A DNA stretch of 64,000 nt from assembly GCA_947458745.1 (NCBI GenBank), contig CANGYQ010000001.1, positions 496,001-560,000 on the forward strand, in the 5' to 3' direction. A model generated the notes under the pieces. That model did not search any database and was not told the DNA's origin. It was given only the letters and a program-made list of their open reading frames with translations. Position 1 is the first letter of the stretch, and the number at the start of each line of letters is the position of its first letter. Below, piece by piece: positions 60,901 to 64,000 of this stretch. Source of the stretch: Bryobacteraceae bacterium. GTDB taxonomy: Bacteria > Acidobacteriota > Terriglobia > Bryobacterales > Bryobacteraceae. The position numbers and the translations under genes were made by a program.

Positions 60901-61290
60901 GATTGGATCAACGTGGGCAGCTTCTCCCGTTCGATCCCCAATGTGATTGGCGACCCTTACGCGGGGCGCACGATGCCGGACCGCTACTGGAACGTGGGCG
61001 CGTTTGACTTCCCGCGCGACGCCCAGGGCAACCGTCTCCGCATTGTCGGCAACGCGGGCCGCAATACGTTTCAACAGCCTGGTATCAATAACCTCGATGC
61101 CAGCATCTTCAAAAACTTCCGGATGGGGGAACGGTTCACGACGCAGTTCCGCGCCGAGACCTTCAATACCTTCAACCATACGCAGTTTGGCAACGCCAAC
61201 ACCAACACGCAAAGCCCCACTTTCGGGGCCATCACCAGCACCCGCATCACGGCGCGCCGGATGCAGTTGGGCTTGAAGATTCTCTGGTAG
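57964..61290 (+). CDS. Oar-like TonB-dependent receptor with N-terminal carboxypeptidase-regulatory-like domain
   Basis: Predicted 1108 aa from ATG at 57964 with AGGGGAG at about 57952-57958. Signal peptide (AAFVLAIATACLTPLWGQ), then a CarboxypepD_reg-like domain (SGDLVVQVADSSSANVAGAK; FQQLKPGRYQLDVSMAGFQP), a plug (LPLSGRNFLQLAAITSGAVP; FLLNGIETRNARFG), and a large beta-barrel with many aromatic strands ending MQLGLKILW. This family is greatly expanded in Solibacter-like bacteria and takes up oligosaccharides or other large ligands across the outer membrane. The ligand is not evident. The GH-A-clan glycosidase gene converges immediately downstream. Confidence 0.92.
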   Translation: MPFNLRRSCSGRSAAFVLAIATACLTPLWGQSISGDLVVQVADSSSANVAGAKLVLTEVDTKVRQESVTDTLGLALFQQLKPGRYQLDVSMAGFQPQSVKDIRIQVGQRARVDVDLQVGQLTESVTVSAAATTLLNRESAAIGQVLEQQAIVNLPLSGRNFLQLAAITSGAVPIGIGTSPASSWTGRTDMTLSIAGGRESNNSFLLNGIETRNARFGSVGIRPSIEAIQEFKIQRSTFGAEFGRSSAVVNTTLRGGTNEIHGSVFDFWQNRELNGTDFFLNRTGRRNPPLNLHNFGTAVGGPVLLPKLYNGKNRTFWFFNYEASRQRSSSAATALYPSRAQLQGNLADDSTGTGILPRGSAFCQAAPTARRCADVIDPLSSAGLPFNGNVIPASRLDPTTQLALQFIPTPNVSVASNAVAFPTFNTVGTPSQINDWDQYNVRLDHQLTSRDQLFGTYSWSDEQRNIKALRPFGGEGFPLSNRLVTTTWNHTFSPTILNEFRFGYNKSVTYRLSETSFTRDYAQEVFKLRNLKTEPIVYGVPAFNISGFSAIGSISQAIGATDENLQFTDNFSVIRGKHNFRAGFQISRQSYFQVTNFSGNPSFTFDGRYSGLQTTVGTGLADFLLGIPGTAGGAVGDGQQDMRSTFYGAYIQDDWRIRPNLTLNLGIRYEFARSPVEINNRSLFFSTDVRRVVLAGQGVRPDIVDPDYNNWAPRIGLNWNPTFVKNLVIRGGAGIFYATDNFNEEQFKVNGPPFFQAQTLIGDPRTPNLFMRDMLPSFSTSPAISPFTFDRLNRTPYVGQWSFGIQKSFGNDWVLEAEYAGSTGSKLPQRRNLNAGRVDPTGTIPIAQRIPFQGFGPGMLITYNGGWSSYNALTAKLERRFAQGLYLLASYTWQKSLDLGATDEFSTISTEFRKWDKGRSTFDVPHRFVGSFVYELPFGRGKKLGTNMNRVADFVLGGWQTNGILTLAQGQFQTLGLGTDWINVGSFSRSIPNVIGDPYAGRTMPDRYWNVGAFDFPRDAQGNRLRIVGNAGRNTFQQPGINNLDASIFKNFRMGERFTTQFRAETFNTFNHTQFGNANTNTQSPTFGAITSTRITARRMQLGLKILW

Positions 61291-61303
61291 GGTGACCTGA
61301 AGC

Positions 61304-62677
61304 TTAGCGCAGACGCCGGAGTTCGAGGGCGATATCTTCGGCGTGCTCCGGTGTCTTGAGCACCATGCCCCAGTCCATTTCAAAGGTGCCCCGGCCGATC
61401 TCCTGGCCGGTTTTGGGGTCGTGCCAGATGGCTTGGTAGCGTCCGGGCGGCACCTGGATGCGCCATTCACTCGTGCGCTTGGTGGTCTCCACCGCGTAGC
61501 GCGGGCGGAAGCCGTTACGGAGCTCGCCATAGTGGGCGTAGCAGAGGTAGAGCTCACCTTCCTGGCCCAGGCAGCGGCCGACGCTGGAGACGTTGGGCTG
61601 GGGTGACATCTTGACGATGCCGGAGCGATCCAGGAAGCGGCGCAGGAAGCCCAACTGCTTGCGCAGCGCGGGGGAGCCGCCGCCGGGCGTGGCTGCTGGT
61701 GGCGTGAAGGTCCCATCTTCATGGCCGACGGTAAACGAGTAGTCGAGGTTGTTGTAGAGCGCGCCGCCCGCGATCAGAAAATCCCAGGCCTGGATGCGAT
61801 AGATGGCATCATCGAAGCCGTCAAAGCCGGTCTCATTCATCCCGATCGCTTTGTTGAGCGAGTAGTTTTGGGCGACGGCGCGCGGGGGCCGGGCGTAGTG
61901 GAAGTTGAAGATCGATACGTTGGGATCGGGTTGCGCGATCTGTTCTTCGTGGTTGGCGATGTTCTGTGAGATCAGATGGCGGCCGCCGTCGGCTTGCTTC
62001 AGCACGGCGGCCATGTGGCGCTGCCAGGCCAGCGTGGGCCCGCCGAAGTAGGGCTCATTGCAGATCTCGAAATAGAGGTTGTCGAAGCCCTTTACTTCTT
62101 GCGCCAGCTTGCGGACAAAGGCATCGACGAAGCCTTGCAGCTTGGGATCCTTCAGTGTCCAAGGGTCAGTGTGGGTGAGTCCCGCGCCGACGCCATTGAC
62201 GTTGTTGCGTTCATTCCAGGGGACCAGCGCCCAGTGGGTGTCGTTGTAGTGGGTGGTGGTGAGGCAGATCTCGACGACAATGCCACGGCGTTCGGCTTCG
62301 CTCAAGAAAGCCTTGAGGCGGCTCCAGTAGGCGGGGTTCCACTGGGTGAGGTCGAACTTGCCGTCACTTAGGCGGACAAAGGGCGTTAGCCAATCGGCCT
62401 GTTCGGGAGCCAGGGTGTTGCCGGTGATGTTGAAGCTGCCGGGAACCTCGCGATAAATGCCAGTGAAGATCCGGGTGTGGTTGAGGCCGTCTTTGGCCAG
62501 GGTGGCCAGATACTTCTGGTAGTCGAACTTGGCGTTGAGCACGGCGCCATAGTGCTCGCCGGAAGTGACCAGTACGGTGGCTTTGCCCCGGTAGAGAAAG
62601 TAATGCGGGTTATCGGGGTGCAGCGCGATGGGCTGGGCCAACAGCGCGGCGGGAAGCAGACAAGGCCAGAGACGCAT
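61304..62677 (-). CDS. Secreted glycoside hydrolase of clan GH-A (GH5-like)
   Basis: Predicted 457 aa with a short signal peptide (LWPCLLPAALLAQP). The acid/base Glu is in NLYFEICNEPYFGGPTLA and the nucleophile candidate Glu in IGMNETGFDGFDDAIYRI; HTRIFTGIYREVPGSFNI and GIVVEICLTTTHYNDTHWAL are barrel strands. A C-terminal beta domain follows. It probably cleaves plant or microbial polysaccharide, which fits the adjacent TonB receptor. Exact family and substrate cannot be given from pattern alone. Confidence 0.8.
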   Translation of the reverse strand: MRLWPCLLPAALLAQPIALHPDNPHYFLYRGKATVLVTSGEHYGAVLNAKFDYQKYLATLAKDGLNHTRIFTGIYREVPGSFNITGNTLAPEQADWLTPFVRLSDGKFDLTQWNPAYWSRLKAFLSEAERRGIVVEICLTTTHYNDTHWALVPWNERNNVNGVGAGLTHTDPWTLKDPKLQGFVDAFVRKLAQEVKGFDNLYFEICNEPYFGGPTLAWQRHMAAVLKQADGGRHLISQNIANHEEQIAQPDPNVSIFNFHYARPPRAVAQNYSLNKAIGMNETGFDGFDDAIYRIQAWDFLIAGGALYNNLDYSFTVGHEDGTFTPPAATPGGGSPALRKQLGFLRRFLDRSGIVKMSPQPNVSSVGRCLGQEGELYLCYAHYGELRNGFRPRYAVETTKRTSEWRIQVPPGRYQAIWHDPKTGQEIGRGTFEMDWGMVLKTPEHAEDIALELRRLR

Positions 62678-62706
62678 GCCCCGATTCTAGCCCTGGCCAC
62701 ATGTGG

Positions 62707-64000
62707 CTAGCGCAGGACCAGTTTGGCCAGGCCCGGGTTACCGGCCGCATCGGTGACCCGCACGGTGAGCAGGTTTTCGCCCGTCTTGAAGCCGTTCAGG
62801 CGCAGGCGGAAGGTCTCTTCGCGGCTGTCGGTGACGCCGTCTTCGGCTTCGGCCAGCACCCAGGGCCCCGCGTTGACTGAGTACTCGCAACGGCGCAGCG
62901 CGGTGGTGGCATCGGTGGCCTTCACCAGTACGTCTTCGCCTTCGCGGGCGATCGACACCAATGGCGGCGTGTTGTCGATGCGGATGGGGGCGGAGACCAG
63001 TTCTCCGTCGCGGGCATCGGCTGGTGTATTGCTCACCCGGTCACTGGCGATGACGCGGAAGAAGTAGCGCCCATCGGCCAAGGCGTCGCCATCGATGGTG
63101 AAGGTGGTTTCTCCAAAGTTGGTGCGGAGGTTCTTCCACTGGGTCTCATCTTCGCCCCGGAAGCTGAGCGTGAAGTTCAGGCTGTCGTTGTCGATGTCCT
63201 CGGCGGTCCAACTGATCACCAGTTGGCGTGCGCCGGCCCGGCCCGCATTCTGGGTGGCGGTGCCAGAGAGGGACGAGGCGCCGCTGTCGCCGGTATCGGT
63301 GACGGTGATCGAATAGGCTCCCCCGGCAGGGGTGGCTTGCGGCTTGGCGGCTGTGCCGGTGGTGGCCAGTTGCGAGACGACGTTGATGTTCTTCACCGTC
63401 GGCGCATTGTTCTGGGGCCGGTAGGCCAGCGACACGGTGTCCACCATGCCGGTTGGTCCAAGCTCCGCCTTCCACTGCACGTATCGGGCATTGGGGCTGG
63501 CGGCCACGCCGGGCGTGCTGAGAGCGGCGCTCCAATCGCTCCAAGTTTTATCCGGGCGCCCGGAGTTGCCGCTGCGGACCCAGAACTTCAGCGCGCCGGA
63601 TCCATGCCAGTCCAGGCGCCCCCAACGCGCCACCACGCCAGCGTCGTGGACCGGCGATTCGTAGGTAGCGGGGGCGGTGCTGGCCGGGCCGTCGCCTTGG
63701 GTCAGCACAAGACCAGGGGTGCTGGAAATGGCGGCCAAGCCGGTGCGGAGCTTGACCAGCCGGACCAGATCGCCGCGATTGGTCTGGTCGAGCAGCGTTA
63801 CCTTGCGGTCATCGGTTAACGAATAGACGCGGCCGGTGGAATCGGTGGAGAAGGTGATGGCGCCGCCGCTGAGCAGCAGATCGTAAGCATTCTCGTCCTT
63901 GGACGACCAGAGCGTCTCGACGGTGTTGTCGGCGTTGAGGCGATAGATGGCGCTCTTTTCCACGCCGGAGATCTCAATCTGCGGCGTCGCCACGGACGGG
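62707..64000 (-). CDS. Beta-propeller and Ig/fibronectin-like protein, C-terminal part
   Basis: The frame is open to the right edge of the window, so the N-terminus is missing; a GTG at 63993 is not the true start. The visible N-terminal part holds propeller blades (AIYRLNADNTVETLWSSKDE; AITFSTDSTGRVYSLTDDRK). The rest is a lectin/discoidin-like segment (ALKFWVRSGNSGRPDKTWSD) and two Ig/FnIII-like domains with DNTPPLVSIA and FKTGENLLTVRVTDAAGNPG. It is probably a secreted or surface protein. I see no catalytic motif. Possibly a sensor or polymer-binding protein. Confidence 0.7.
   Translation of the reverse strand, partial: PSVATPQIEISGVEKSAIYRLNADNTVETLWSSKDENAYDLLLSGGAITFSTDSTGRVYSLTDDRKVTLLDQTNRGDLVRLVKLRTGLAAISSTPGLVLTQGDGPASTAPATYESPVHDAGVVARWGRLDWHGSGALKFWVRSGNSGRPDKTWSDWSAALSTPGVAASPNARYVQWKAELGPTGMVDTVSLAYRPQNNAPTVKNINVVSQLATTGTAAKPQATPAGGAYSITVTDTGDSGASSLSGTATQNAGRAGARQLVISWTAEDIDNDSLNFTLSFRGEDETQWKNLRTNFGETTFTIDGDALADGRYFFRVIASDRVSNTPADARDGELVSAPIRIDNTPPLVSIAREGEDVLVKATDATTALRRCEYSVNAGPWVLAEAEDGVTDSREETFRLRLNGFKTGENLLTVRVTDAAGNPGLAKLVLR

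Noticed and set aside
59497..61722. 741-codon open frame on the minus strand across the TonB-dependent receptor gene
   Set aside because: It is antisense to a gene with full domain structure; its translation is Arg/His/Pro-rich and matches no family. Similar shadows at 57925-59433 and 3341-4339 were dropped for the same reason.

Overview
The window is GC-rich chromosomal DNA from a Gram-negative bacterium, most likely an acidobacterium of the Bryobacterales/Solibacter type. That placement is inference. It rests on an Oar-like TonB-dependent receptor with an N-terminal carboxypeptidase-regulatory-like domain, a protein kinase fused to TolB-like and TPR regions, a TonB-family protein with a Gly-rich linker, frequent GTG/TTG starts and many single-gene secreted hydrolases. 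No rRNA or other direct taxonomic marker is present.

Region 1 (1-14843) is the 3' part of an extracellular contractile injection system (eCIS) locus, all on the + strand and tightly coupled: baseplate J-like protein (cut by the window edge), a beta-propeller/tail-protein-I fusion, a tape-measure-family protein, the eCIS AAA+ ATPase, an Ala-rich coiled-coil protein, two proteins sharing an N-terminal 'NYxxGxxL' domain (433 and 1330 aa), and a DUF4157 (eCIS core) protein that is a candidate cargo. Sheath, tube and spike genes should lie upstream of the window.

Region 2 (14844-17346) is accessory DNA: hicBA, a DUF2971 gene broken by an in-frame TAA, and a DUF433/DUF5615 toxin-antitoxin pair. 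Region 3 (17389-29520) holds an aldolase/2-hydroxyacid dehydrogenase operon with a terminator, a RidA protein, an operon joining an MgtE-like cytosolic sensor to an Nramp-type transporter, a PP2C phosphatase, tRNA-Ala(CGC), secreted hydrolases, PPK2, tRNA-Pro(TGG), a dicarboxylate symporter and a diheme cytochrome c.

Region 4 (29678-45092) holds a patatin/outer-membrane barrel protein with a STAS protein, a fatty-acid-hydroxylase-family gene interrupted by an in-frame TGA, a TfoX-C-like protein, an AAA ATPase, a kinase remnant, an Old Yellow Enzyme, an exported RraA-like protein, an M1 peptidase, MsrA, a glycosyltransferase, a dehydrogenase fragment, a kinase-TolB-TPR protein and a tRNA-Sec gene (selC). 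Region 5 (45218-64000) holds a sugar isomerase, a TonB protein, a degenerate M48-like membrane protein, hydrolases, an acyl-CoA synthetase, a DAO-family oxidoreductase, an MFS transporter, a HEAT-repeat protein, the large TonB-dependent receptor, a GH-A-clan hydrolase and the end of a beta-propeller/Ig-like protein.

The points most worth a second look are the undescribed accessory proteins of the eCIS, the MgtE-sensor/Nramp operon whose transporter has altered metal-site residues, the presence of selC together with a gene whose in-frame TGA is followed by a SECIS-like hairpin, and a cluster of decayed genes (16-17 kb, 32.5 kb, 35 kb, 42.5 kb).
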